Positions 8,644-16,853 of a stretch of 64,000 bases of DNA are shown here, piece after piece. The position numbers were made by a program, and so were the translations under genes. The notes beneath the pieces are model-generated. The model was not told where the DNA came from and made no database searches. It saw only the letters and a list, made by a program, of their open reading frames with translations. Numbering within the stretch: position 1 is the stretch's first letter; the number at the start of each line of letters is the position of its first letter. Source of the stretch: Psychroflexus curvus (GTDB taxonomy: Bacteria > Bacteroidota > Bacteroidia > Flavobacteriales > Flavobacteriaceae); the NCBI RefSeq assembly GCF_020164585.1, contig NZ_JAIQZF010000003.1:124001-188000 (forward strand), written 5' to 3'.

Positions 8644-8934
8644 ATGAAAACTATGATTTTAAGAAACCTAGTTAGCAATGCTGGCTCTGTAGATGAGGGT
8701 GCTGTTTTGTTCAATCATTTAAAAGAAGCCTTTAGAAATGGTCAATATATTGTTTTAGAAATAGATTCTGACATGTCTTTGTCATCATCGTTCCTTAATT
8801 CTTCGGTTGGTCAGTTTTTAGATGAGTACGGTTTTTTAAGTTTTAAAAAAACGATAAAATTCAAAGGCTCTAAAACTCAATTTCAAAGGTTGAATAAATA
8901 TATTCAAGACTATAAAAGTCTATACTTGGCTTAA
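8644..8934 (+). CDS. STAS-like DUF4325 domain protein
   Basis: From the ATG at 8644 it is 96 aa (MKTMILRNLVSN...). The layout of strand, charged helix and then LEIDSDMSLSSSFLNSSVGQ matches the STAS-like DUF4325 family. The conserved serine stretch SSSFLNSSVG corresponds to the position where STAS anti-anti-sigma factors are phosphorylated. Partner of the preceding GHKL ATPase gene: pairs of this kind are widespread in bacteria and often sit in accessory regions, but their pathway is not established. By analogy, the ATPase could phosphorylate or sequester this protein (inference). The frame could be extended upstream to 8596, but that part is low-complexity and overlaps the promoter-like box. 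Confidence 0.7.
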   Translation: MKTMILRNLVSNAGSVDEGAVLFNHLKEAFRNGQYIVLEIDSDMSLSSSFLNSSVGQFLDEYGFLSFKKTIKFKGSKTQFQRLNKYIQDYKSLYLA

Positions 8935-9058
8935 TTAAATATTATAGGTTTTTTAGATCTATATCTCCTTACTAATTAAACTTAAAATCAATTATATCCA
9001 AAGTGATTATTATTAAGTGTTTTTTAGTTATTTACGTAGAAAAAATTAAATCCAATAT

Positions 9059-9764
9059 GTCAAAAGTTTAAGGAGTAGTGTAAAGTCAAACTTAGTGATG
9101 AGAGTAAGAGAGACTTGTTTGATCAGTCAAGCCATCATATCATAGGGTTTACTCATTCTCGGATGTTGATTATCCCGCAGGAAAAGCCTAGTGTTTTGGC
9201 TGCCGCCACCTGGGGAATAGCTACAGAAAGTAAGAAAGTAGGGGGGTTGAAGGATTATTACAAAGAAGCAGCGAAGTTTGGTGGTGGTATCAATGCCAGG
9301 TCAGAAAAGCTTTTGATCATTTTCTGTACAAACAATCTATCTATACAAAACGTTGTATCGTACCAGTTTCCGCTTTTTTTGAACCTCACGATCATAAAAG
9401 AACTAAGTTTCCATTTGTATTTAAACCAAAGAATAAAGGCTTTTAATCTCTTGTAGGAATATACACCCGTATAGAAAACAAAGTCTCCTTCGCCATTCTC
9501 GCCAAAGGAGCCTCACCTTTATTTGCTAAAATCCACAATAAAAAGAATCTCCAGCCTCTGATGTTATCTTTAGGTCAGGAAAAAGATTGGTTGAAAGATG
9601 ATTTGGACCAGGACGAGATTGAAGGGATTATAAAAAAAGATTACGATGAAAATCAACAGGAGTATTATCCAGTCAGTCAGGATTTATTCCATCCCAAAAA
9701 GAACAGTGATGTCAAAGATATTTTGGATAAAGTGGAGTATAAGGAACTAGAGATTGACTACTAA
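9059..9764 (+). pseudogene. Decayed second copy of the SRAP-domain gene
   Basis: The sequence aligns with the intact SRAP gene from about its codon 10 to the stop (shared CTTAGTGATGA, CATTCTC, GTATTATCC and similar blocks). The start codon and catalytic Cys2 are missing. A one-base deletion near 9307 (GAAAAGGCCTTTGAT in the intact gene, GAAAAGCTTTTGAT here) shifts the frame. A Leu codon has also become TAA near 9445. It leaves two residual open frames, 9115-9456 and 9561-9764. It is not expected to make a working protein. Its 3' flank is also duplicated, so the whole segment, not only the gene, was copied. Confidence 0.85.
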
Positions 9765-10240
9765 TTTGAAAAGCAAGGGCTTTTCAACGGTTATTTAAGA
9801 GAGCCGTTGCTGTAACCGTTGATGATTTTTAAGGGTGAATAAAATAACCGTTGATCCAGCGATTTTCTTATAATACTACAACCTTAAAACCAACCGTAGC
9901 GATTTTGAGTTATACATGTTAAAACACTGAAAACAAACGATCCGAAAAGATGTAATACAAAAATCAACGGTGAACTAAACCTAACGGTTTCAAGGGATAC
10001 ATTTGTTTAAATACTGAAAACAAAGGATTTATATAAGATGTATTAAAAAAAGAACCGCCAACGAATCGTATGATGAATCGTGGGGTGGAATTGTGAATCA
10101 ATTGCCAGACCAACCGTAAACCAATCGGGAAAAACTGTTTTACAATTACTTGGTAACTGTAAGACAATTATCAAATCAAATAATAGCTGCTAATCCAGCA
10201 CGGGTTATTTTGAAGGCTGTTGCTGATTTTGCAACGGTAA
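9765..10240. repeat. Duplicated unit B tail behind the SRAP pseudogene
   Basis: Blocks shared in order with 7061-7405: AGAGCCGTTGCTG, AACCGTTG, TTATACATGTTAAAACACTG, AGATGTAATACAAAAATCAA and ATAGCTGCTAATCCAGCACG. Copy B is longer because about 100 nt (TATACATGTT...AAAAATCAACGG) are repeated a second time in diverged form at about 9993-10060. No gene is seen. Confidence 0.65.
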
Positions 10241-10247
10241 AATTAAA

Positions 10248-10400
10248 ATATGTAGCCTAATTAAAAAATTATGGAGTAGTTCCAATTGGTGTGAAGAGCG
10301 ATTGGAGAGATGGATTGTGAATTGCCATATACGAGACACGTAAATAAAGTGCTGTGAGAGGCGCACTCCGTCAGTTACTTGCGGAGCCGTCTACTCGATT
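10248..10400 (+). mobile_element. 5'-truncated group II intron fragment (3' domains V-VI)
   Basis: It starts ATGTAGCCTAATTAAAAAAT and ends GGAGCCGTCTACTCG. About 150 nt match the 3' end of the longer intron remnant at 13693-13841. The block with GTGTGAAGAGCGATTGG, then TACGAGACACG...GTGCTGTGAGAGGCGCACTCC, is laid out like domain V/VI of a bacterial group II intron with a final CTACTCG. Everything 5' of this is missing, as expected of an incompletely reverse-transcribed copy. It ends 11 nt from the stop of the convergent 205-aa gene. Confidence 0.55.
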
Positions 10401-10411
10401 GAAGGTAGTAT

Positions 10412-11029
10412 TTATTTTAAAAAGGAACAATCTGTTTTTATATTTAAAAAATCATCAAAAGAAACTGTTTCGATTTCTTTTTCTAATCCAATTTTGTATG
10501 TGCCATACGATGAGTAATTAATGTCCAAATGATTTAAAGGATGTAATTTACCATTTTCATTTACTGGGTCATTGTCATATCTAATATAGGCTGGTTCGGA
10601 TTGAAATATTTCTTCTAAAATCATTACTCCAACAGTTTCTGCTGTGTCAGATTCTATATAGTAGTCTGTCAATGATGGGTTTAACTTGAATTTAGAATCT
10701 TCAATTATGGATATCACACTTGAAATAGACTTACTATTGATTGATTTTCCTGTTAATGTGCTTATATCAGTTATTTCCTCTCCATCTGTTTGAACAGAGA
10801 ATGGAAAGGATACACTAAAATATTTTTTCTCTTTATAAAAAAATATTCTACTCATTTTGTCAATACATAATTTCATTTTTGAGTTACAGTCTAAATCGTC
10901 CGTTGGGATATTTAGTAATAAGTACCTTGTTGCATAGATAATTATTTTAGCATAGTCAACTTTATCTCTTATTGGGTAAAAGAATTCATTTTCTTTGAAA
11001 GGGAAAATCTCACGCTCTATTAATTTCAT
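10412..11029 (-). CDS. Unknown 205-aa protein coupled to an SF1 helicase
   Basis: A 205-aa protein with no family I recognise. It looks soluble: no signal peptide, no membrane segment, acidic overall. Visible elements are an N-terminal KLIEREIFPFKENEFFYPI, a central VISIIEDSKFKLNPS and a DIN-SSYGTYKIGLEKEIE stretch near the C-terminus. Its ATG follows directly on the TAG of the helicase gene (TAGATG), so the two are translationally coupled and very probably act together. Two-gene modules of a helicase with a small partner are common in defence islands, and this is the setting here. No function is assigned. Confidence 0.7.
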   Translation of the reverse strand: MKLIEREIFPFKENEFFYPIRDKVDYAKIIIYATRYLLLNIPTDDLDCNSKMKLCIDKMSRIFFYKEKKYFSVSFPFSVQTDGEEITDISTLTGKSINSKSISSVISIIEDSKFKLNPSLTDYYIESDTAETVGVMILEEIFQSEPAYIRYDNDPVNENGKLHPLNHLDINYSSYGTYKIGLEKEIETVSFDDFLNIKTDCSFLK

Positions 11030-13030
11030 CTATTTACCCTTAATGTATTTTAGATTATCTTTTACAAATTCTTTTAATGTGCTTTGGTCACTTTCTATCA
11101 TATCCATTTGTTGAGTGGCTTGCATAAGAGTGTCTTGATACTTTTTATCGACTTTTAATTCTTTAAATATTTCCATCATCAAATCAAAGTGAGATAATTT
11201 TTTAAGACTATATTTAAATCTAGTTTGAATAGTTTCTTTTTCCTTTTTAGAAGGCTCTTGGATAACCATTTCTTTGTGAGAAACTATGTGCTTTAATCCC
11301 TCATACATATCCTCCGTTATACCTGATTTATGACTAGGTTGAGTGACAAAATAGGATTTAATAAATGACCTAGTAAGCATTGTATAAAGAGAGTTTCTAT
11401 AACTCGGACTATCTGTTATTCTCTTAGTTACACATATCACAAAGGGAAATTCAAGTCCCTTAACATTATTTCTATTGCTTATTAATAAAGTGTCAGGTTG
11501 CTTTTCCTTTGTTTCATATGCTTTATTCACATTCCATCCAAATTCCTTTTGAATTTTCACTTCCACTATGTCAGCTAACTCATAAATATCACGTGTACTG
11601 TCCAAAAGTATAATACCAATATCTTCTGGTTTTACCGTTTCATTTTCTTTAACTATTTCTGTGATTGTTTGGATTACTGTATCTGAAAAATTTCTTTCTA
11701 TTTCTACAATCCGAAGACTCTCAAAATTTTCATCTAAATCTTCAAATCGCTTTAGTGGTTCTCTACTTAAGTGGTATTTAGAATCCTTAATTTCTACATT
11801 ATAGCCACAATCTTTCCATTCTTTTTCTTCTAACCATCTTAATTTGGTTTTTTCAAATAGTCCCATCCCAAGTCCGTGAGCAAACATTAAAGTCTTAGGG
11901 TCTGTTCGATAACATTTGCCAAGTAAGAAATCTGGTTCAATTGTACTTGAGATATTTTCATCAAATATGCTTTGGAATATGTCTCCTGCGATATAAATAT
12001 TTTTTTCTGTTACTAAATCACATAATTCAAAGAAAGCATCATCAAAATCTTGGCTTTCATCAATAAACATATAAGTTAATGCGGGTGGGATCCCATCAGA
12101 ATATTTTTCTTTAATGTCATTAATAGCTAGTTGACACGCTTTACTGAACGACATTTGATAAGAGTATTTATAAAAAGGTATTTTGTAAAAAGCACATAGA
12201 AAGCGATATGCTCCTGAATTAGGGTAGGAATTTGAACCCCAAGCATTGGTGCACCATAATCTACTATTCCATTCAATTTGTTGCTCAACTTTCATAAAGT
12301 TGAAAAAATCTGGAATTCGTTTCTGTAAATTATTGGCTAATATCTTATTATGGCAAGTAAGAAATATCTTTGATTTTGAGTCATTTATATATAAATCTTT
12401 TAGTTTGTGTAGAAGTAATTCGGTCTTTCCTGTTCCTGACAAACCTTGAATTCTAATTTTCTTTTTATCTGGATTTTGATATATAAATCGGGTTTGATCG
12501 CCGTCAAATAATTGTATTTTTTGTTTTACTTTATCAAGTGTTGTGGTAGGAACTTCTTCTTTTACACGGTCAATATTATTGATGCTACCAATAAAAAGTG
12601 AAATTAGTAAATCAAGTTTTTTATTGTCAGCTTCATCGCTTAATGATATACTGTCAAATAACTGGTTTATGTCACCAATTTCATTAATTGACAAATCAGT
12701 TTCTAATAATGATTTTCTCCAAATACGTGGTCTGCCTACAACATCCTTATATAAATATTTATCTGAAATGGAACCAATGTCTTCTATAATATCTTCAACA
12801 AAATCTTTGTATTTATTTTTATTATTTCCATAATCAATAATGGTGATTTTCTTTTTAGAAGAAAGGACTATTAAGGCATCAGAATATTTATAAGAATATT
12901 TTTGGTCAGTCAAAGGCCTGTCTAATACATACACCAAAGTTTGATTTGACTCTGAATAGTCTTTTAAAGCATCTATTAGACTTGCATTTTTTGCTTTTTT
13001 TTCTGCTTCTAGGAAAAAGTAACTACTCAT
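11030..13030 (-). CDS. UvrD-like superfamily 1 helicase with unknown N-terminal domain
   Basis: A 666-aa protein. Residues 1-165 form an unrecognised domain. The ATPase core follows: a Q-like region (GDQTRFIYQNP, 177-187), Walker A GLSGTGKT (196-203), motif Ia (IFLTCHNKILANNLQ), Walker B FIDESQDFD (322-330), motif III IAGDIFQSIFD (347-357) and C-terminal motifs NVKGLEFPFVI and YTMLTRS. The Asp-Glu-Ser-Gln box and the order fit SF1A (UvrD/Rep-like) helicases. The N-terminal strand pair ALIVLSSKKKITIIDYG weakly resembles a NERD/PD-(D/E)XK hairpin but lacks the catalytic Lys. The downstream 205-aa gene is coupled. Unlike housekeeping UvrD it is short, and it lies in an island. A defence role is inference. 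Confidence 0.8.
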   Translation of the reverse strand: MSSYFFLEAEKKAKNASLIDALKDYSESNQTLVYVLDRPLTDQKYSYKYSDALIVLSSKKKITIIDYGNNKNKYKDFVEDIIEDIGSISDKYLYKDVVGRPRIWRKSLLETDLSINEIGDINQLFDSISLSDEADNKKLDLLISLFIGSINNIDRVKEEVPTTTLDKVKQKIQLFDGDQTRFIYQNPDKKKIRIQGLSGTGKTELLLHKLKDLYINDSKSKIFLTCHNKILANNLQKRIPDFFNFMKVEQQIEWNSRLWCTNAWGSNSYPNSGAYRFLCAFYKIPFYKYSYQMSFSKACQLAINDIKEKYSDGIPPALTYMFIDESQDFDDAFFELCDLVTEKNIYIAGDIFQSIFDENISSTIEPDFLLGKCYRTDPKTLMFAHGLGMGLFEKTKLRWLEEKEWKDCGYNVEIKDSKYHLSREPLKRFEDLDENFESLRIVEIERNFSDTVIQTITEIVKENETVKPEDIGIILLDSTRDIYELADIVEVKIQKEFGWNVNKAYETKEKQPDTLLISNRNNVKGLEFPFVICVTKRITDSPSYRNSLYTMLTRSFIKSYFVTQPSHKSGITEDMYEGLKHIVSHKEMVIQEPSKKEKETIQTRFKYSLKKLSHFDLMMEIFKELKVDKKYQDTLMQATQQMDMIESDQSTLKEFVKDNLKYIKGK

Positions 13031-13206
13031 ATCTAATTATATCCTTATTGATTTGTAATATTTTAACTATTGCTAGTGTTACGTCTAACATTCTTTTATA
13101 TGTGTTTGTGGCGTGCAAACAAGCTCAAATGATTTAGTTAGATTTTATTTTATAAACATACCATAATTTTCGATTATGTAAGACTTTTGGCCATAAAACA
13201 TATACA
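13031..13206. other. Upstream region of the helicase gene
   Basis: This AT-rich segment sits between the helicase start and the intron remnant and should hold the helicase promoter. Several TTGnnnTA-like words exist, but no convincing box was found. No coding sequence is seen. Confidence 0.3.
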
Positions 13207-13841
13207 GTGTGTGTACCCTGCATGAGCATCTTTAATTATATCGAAAATATATTATTAATCTGGAGGGTGCAAGTCCTTTATAGGTAGAGATGAAGCCTTG
13301 AACTATTAGTAAACTGCAAGGTTACCAATTGTGAAGTTTGGACTAAAGATTATTTGTGACTGAATAGGGAGCAAATACCGACTACAAACTTTTGTACTGA
13401 CCAACAGGAATCGGGTATGAGTTTATAAGGTTGGATGAGCACATCATTTTGATGTCTAAAACATTTCTTTATAATGAAAACCGAAGTAGTAGATCTAACA
13501 AGCATCAGAGTAATGAAGATGTTATTGCCTGAGGAGGTTTACATAGCCAAAGGTGGGCTTGGCTTGGTGGTGAATTCAGAAGAGGTCAAAATAGCCGCCT
13601 TCCTGGTCAGCTGGCGAATAATAGAACGCAATTCTTTCTGAAATTTGATCAGGAGCATTGATTTAAATTATTGAGTGACAATTCGCAAGAAATTATGTAG
13701 CCTAATTAAAAAATTATGGAATAGTTCCAATTGGTGTGAAGAGCGATTGGGAAGATGAGTGCGAACCTACGTATACGAGAACTTTACGTACAGTGGAGTG
13801 AGAGGCGTACTCCTTCATTTACAGGCAGAGCTGGCTACTCG
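13207..13841 (+). mobile_element. ORF-less group II intron remnant
   Basis: The 5' side near 13207-13215 reads GTGTG, fitting the GUGYG intron start. It is followed by GAGGGTGCAAGTCCTTT (about 13263-13279), ACTGCAAGGTTACCAATTGTG and ACCAACAGGAATCGGGT, which resemble domain I of bacterial group II introns. The 3' part (13693-13841) holds the domain V/VI-like block ACGTATACGAGAACTTTACG...GTGGAGTGAGAGGCGTACTCC and ends GCTACTCG. At about 635 nt it has no reverse-transcriptase frame, so it cannot move without a trans-acting maturase. It ends 18 nt past the convergent HEPN-like gene's stop. Boundaries are estimates. Confidence 0.6.
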
Positions 13842-13856
13842 TTTGTGAATAGTTTT

Positions 13857-14963
13857 TTAAAATGGTAATTCGTCATCATCCCTATCAACAAAATTGTCAA
13901 TTAAGTTTTTAAATTCCAATTGACCTTTTTCATCGTAATGAAGTGTTATAAAATTAAAAATTATTGAATTTCCATTTTTAAGTTCTTTTTTAAGGACATT
14001 ATTAAATGAATCTTCAGTTAGAGATTTATCTAAATCTTCAAAATAAGAATGAAATACGTCTAAAACATAACGTTGTCTATCATCAACTCTTGAGTTTAAA
14101 GAATTATAAACGCTTTTTGCTATACTTGGTTTTAGAATCGTTGTATTTATAATGGGAATTATCCAAGCAGAAGCTTTTCCGAATTGGTTTATTCTACCAA
14201 ATATATCTTTTTCCGAATATTCAATACTCTTTATTAACTTATTTTCAGCACGAAGTCTTGAATCAGTATCTAATTCTGTCCATTTATTCTTAAAAAGGGC
14301 TATGCATTTTGTTACTGTGTCCAACGAATCTGTATAACGTAACTCTTCAGATGCAATGTCTAATAATTCCTTTTTCTCTTCCTCTGATAAGCCTTTGTTT
14401 AAACTATCCCAAACAAGTTTAATATTATTGATTTTTCCATTATTTTTTTGTCTAAAGATTTCTATTGCAATTTCAAAAAACTTTTGTTCAGGAATTTCTT
14501 TTACTATAATATCTGAATATAATTGAGTCTGAACGAAATCTTCATCGAATACTCTTTCTAAGAATAATTCAGGTGTGAATTTACCTTTAGATTTATCTAA
14601 CTGTTTTAATAAATGATTGATAAATATTATTATTTCAACAGCATTTTCTTCACTGTCTTCAGTTTTCGAATGACTACGAGGATTTCTATATGCAGAATAA
14701 ATACCTCTTAAAATGCTTTCTGTGCCTTTTTGTATATTTTTTTCAGATTCGGTTTTAAGCTTATTCATCTTAATTTTTTGATTTACTCCACCAAAAGCAC
14801 TTCCGATTAAAACTTGACCATCACTTTCTAATCCTGATTTATCTCTTATCAAATCACCCAAAAACTGTATTGAATCTAGAATCGCATTTGTATAATTCTC
14901 TGAGTTGTAATTTTTTTTGATAAAATTCCAAAGCCTTTCTTCAATATGCTCTTTTATGTTCAT
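13857..14963 (-). CDS. TIGR02391 (Ymh)-family protein with a HEPN-like RNase motif
   Basis: A 368-aa protein. Residues about 25-130 fit the TIGR02391/Ymh family: a LIGSAFGG loop, then GTESILRGIYSAYRNPRSHS. The segment R93-NPRS-H98 is an Rx4H motif of the HEPN superfamily, whose members cleave RNA in many toxin, abortive-infection and restriction systems. The remaining 230 residues are helical with no recognised domain. The gene stands alone between the integrase and the intron remnant. RNase activity and a defence role are inferred from the motif and location; other TIGR02391 proteins remain uncharacterised. Confidence 0.65.
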   Translation of the reverse strand: MNIKEHIEERLWNFIKKNYNSENYTNAILDSIQFLGDLIRDKSGLESDGQVLIGSAFGGVNQKIKMNKLKTESEKNIQKGTESILRGIYSAYRNPRSHSKTEDSEENAVEIIIFINHLLKQLDKSKGKFTPELFLERVFDEDFVQTQLYSDIIVKEIPEQKFFEIAIEIFRQKNNGKINNIKLVWDSLNKGLSEEEKKELLDIASEELRYTDSLDTVTKCIALFKNKWTELDTDSRLRAENKLIKSIEYSEKDIFGRINQFGKASAWIIPIINTTILKPSIAKSVYNSLNSRVDDRQRYVLDVFHSYFEDLDKSLTEDSFNNVLKKELKNGNSIIFNFITLHYDEKGQLEFKNLIDNFVDRDDDELPF

Positions 14964-15098
14964 TTATTCTTGATGTTTGCGTTTTTTTTAAATTATGTCG
15001 AATCAATATATACTCAAATATATATAATTTTTACTTTCTCTTGGGAATATGAATAAAACCTGACTAAATGGCTTCAGTAAATCTGAGTTTAAGCTTAT

Positions 15099-16445
15099 TT
15101 ATTGAAAAAAAGCATGGCCTTTAATTTTACTAAAGCGTTCTCTGCTGGTGGATTTGATGTAGGTGAAAAATGATTTTTCCGTCGTGTGTCCAGATATAGT
15201 CATGATATCTGTGGGCTGCATTCCTGCGTTGTAGGCGTTGGTGCAAAAGCTTCGTCTTGCCGTATGGTTGGACACTCTATCGTATTTTTGAACAGAGGTG
15301 ACCAAAGTTTTCCCACCTTCAGTTATTTTCATTTCAACGGGCTCATTCAGGCCTGCAGCTTTGCATATAGGTTTGATATAAAGATTAACCTTGGCGTCGG
15401 ATACTTTTGAAGGGAAATTATTATCGTACTTTTTTAAGATGTCCTGGAGTTCCTTCTTTATTGGAATCTCAACTCTTTTCCCTGTTTTTTTATTTTTAAT
15501 GGCTATTGCTGTCATGGTTTGTCCAGCCTCTTCAAAAGTCAAGATATTACTTTGATTAAGTTCAAGTAGGTCTGACACTCTTAAGCCAGTGTGACAGCCA
15601 ATGAGAAAAAAGTCTATGCAGCGTTCCAGGTAGTCAAGGCTGGGTTTTTTAATATTCTTATCAAAATAAGCATTGTCCTTGTTTTTCATTACTTTATTTA
15701 AGTCGACTTCAGCAATTTTCTTTATTTCTTCTTCTGTGAGATAGACATTTTCAACTTCTTCAGTCGGTTTGGTAAAAGCTGATTTGGTGTAATCCAGGCT
15801 TCTATGGAAGTCTCTTTCGAAGGCGTCGTGCATGACCGCTTTTATATTTTTGATAATGGTGCCTTTATAGTTCATGCTATAGTCATTCTCACTCATATAG
15901 CTCAATAGTTTTTGGTGAAAACTGAGAGTGATATCATCAAACGTCAACCGCTTTTTATTTTTTTGAAAACGCTCCAGAAGCTCTTTGGTATTTCTTAGTG
16001 TTTTGAGTGTGCCTTTGTTGTATGGTTTTTTTGTTTTTGGTCGAGGATGCTGCCTGTAAAAATCCAGGTACCACTCAAAGTATTTAATAAAGTCCTGGTT
16101 CTTCTCTTTGGTTTTAATCTCATCAATATCTACCTCTCTTTCAGTGATGACGCTTTCCATTTTGGATTTTATCAATTCCTTAGTTAGCTCAACTCCTTCA
16201 TTGATATGTTTTGAAATTAACTTGTCTGCTGCACTTTCCAGTAATTTAAGTTTATCATTTGTGGATGCAGCACCTTCTTCCTTGCCTACTTTAATCTTGT
16301 TATTACTTTTATCCCAATTTTTTACATCCAGTACTTTATAAGGGGTGTAGTATTCGATTTTTCTATGTTTTCCAAAATTGAAAATGAGCTTAATTGTGCC
16401 TGTCCCAGATTTATTTTTTTTGATGCTGAATCTTGAATTTGCCAT
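15099..16445 (-). CDS. Tyrosine recombinase (island integrase)
   Basis: A 448-aa protein of the Bacteroidota phage/conjugative-element integrase type, with an N-terminal arm-binding region (1-115), a SAM-like core-binding domain (about 118-215) and a catalytic domain. Catalytic residues are visible: Arg289 in CHTGLRVSDL, His394-xx-Arg397 in NHTARRSF, His420 in SGHTTEKSF and Tyr429 in FFTYIK. The set is complete, so the enzyme may be active. It lies at the island's right end, reading inward, about 200 nt from a 3' tRNA fragment that marks the attachment site. It should catalyse excision and integration of the island. Confidence 0.92.
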   Translation of the reverse strand: MANSRFSIKKNKSGTGTIKLIFNFGKHRKIEYYTPYKVLDVKNWDKSNNKIKVGKEEGAASTNDKLKLLESAADKLISKHINEGVELTKELIKSKMESVITEREVDIDEIKTKEKNQDFIKYFEWYLDFYRQHPRPKTKKPYNKGTLKTLRNTKELLERFQKNKKRLTFDDITLSFHQKLLSYMSENDYSMNYKGTIIKNIKAVMHDAFERDFHRSLDYTKSAFTKPTEEVENVYLTEEEIKKIAEVDLNKVMKNKDNAYFDKNIKKPSLDYLERCIDFFLIGCHTGLRVSDLLELNQSNILTFEEAGQTMTAIAIKNKKTGKRVEIPIKKELQDILKKYDNNFPSKVSDAKVNLYIKPICKAAGLNEPVEMKITEGGKTLVTSVQKYDRVSNHTARRSFCTNAYNAGMQPTDIMTISGHTTEKSFFTYIKSTSRERFSKIKGHAFFQ

Positions 16446-16483
16446 ATGATGAGTTTAAATAACTGTTTGATTAAAAACGATCA

Positions 16484-16516
16484 GAGGCGTGCTTAGAGGC
16501 GTGCCCTGAGGCGTGC
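16484..16516. repeat. Three tandem GAGGCGTGC repeats, 12-nt period
   Basis: Copies at 16484-16492, 16496-16504 and 16508-16516, one helical turn plus about 1.5 nt apart, start 39 nt upstream of the integrase ATG. A fourth copy lies at 16711-16719, on the other side of the tRNA fragment. Spacing and place suit integrase arm-type or excisionase binding sites (inference). Confidence 0.5.
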
Positions 16517-16647
16517 CCAAATTTAATTTATATTTTCTGATTTGGATCTGATTTTCAAAATTACTTTATAACTAATTAAAATACAGTTAATTATGAATTA
16601 AATATTTTAATTATATTGTTTTATAAATAAAATGTGATACAAATAAA

Positions 16648-16665
16648 CGAATCCTGCCGAGGTCA
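16648..16665 (+). other. Attachment-site scar: 3' end of a tRNA gene
   Basis: CGAATCCTGCCGAGGTCA reads as the end of a T-loop (CGAAT), a T-stem 3' strand (CCTGC), an acceptor 3' strand (CGAGGTC) and the discriminator base A. No matching 5' tRNA half is present upstream, so it is a partial gene, as left at one end of an element integrated in a tRNA. It is followed by a terminator hairpin. The isotype cannot be told from the fragment. Confidence 0.55.
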
Positions 16666-16682
16666 CAAAATTACTACTTAAA

Positions 16683-16706
16683 CCCCTGTAAACCAGGGGT
16701 TTTTTA
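16683..16706 (+). terminator. Rho-independent terminator after the tRNA fragment
   Basis: CCCCT (16683-16687) pairs with AGGGG (16695-16699) around a 7-nt loop, followed by TTTTTTATT. It is probably the terminator of the original tRNA gene. Confidence 0.65.
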
Positions 16707-16853
16707 TTTAGAGGCGTGCCGGATTTGAATATTTGCTCTTAGAATCAAATAAAATCAACGACAATAAAATTCCTTCAAACCTCCTTTAAATACATCGAAA
16801 GGCAGTAGTCAGCAATATCAAAATCCTATCAAACACAAATCAACCACCTAAAT

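Larger units (their letters stand above)
16446..16853. other. Island end: integrase upstream region, att scar and flank
   Basis: This 408-nt gap holds three GAGGCGTGC repeats (16484-16516), an AT-rich stretch, the tRNA 3' fragment (16648-16665), the tRNA-type terminator (16683-16706) and a fourth GAGGCGTGC (16711-16719). After that, AT-rich sequence runs to the TPR gene's 3' end. No gene is seen. Confidence 0.6.

Noticed and set aside
9115-9764. Two open frames in the SRAP copy as separate genes
   Set aside because: They align with different frames of the intact SRAP gene and lack the start and catalytic Cys; they are pieces of one pseudogene.
10248-10400. Insertion-sequence end
   Set aside because: No transposase or terminal inverted repeats; the sequence matches the 3' end of the intron remnant instead.
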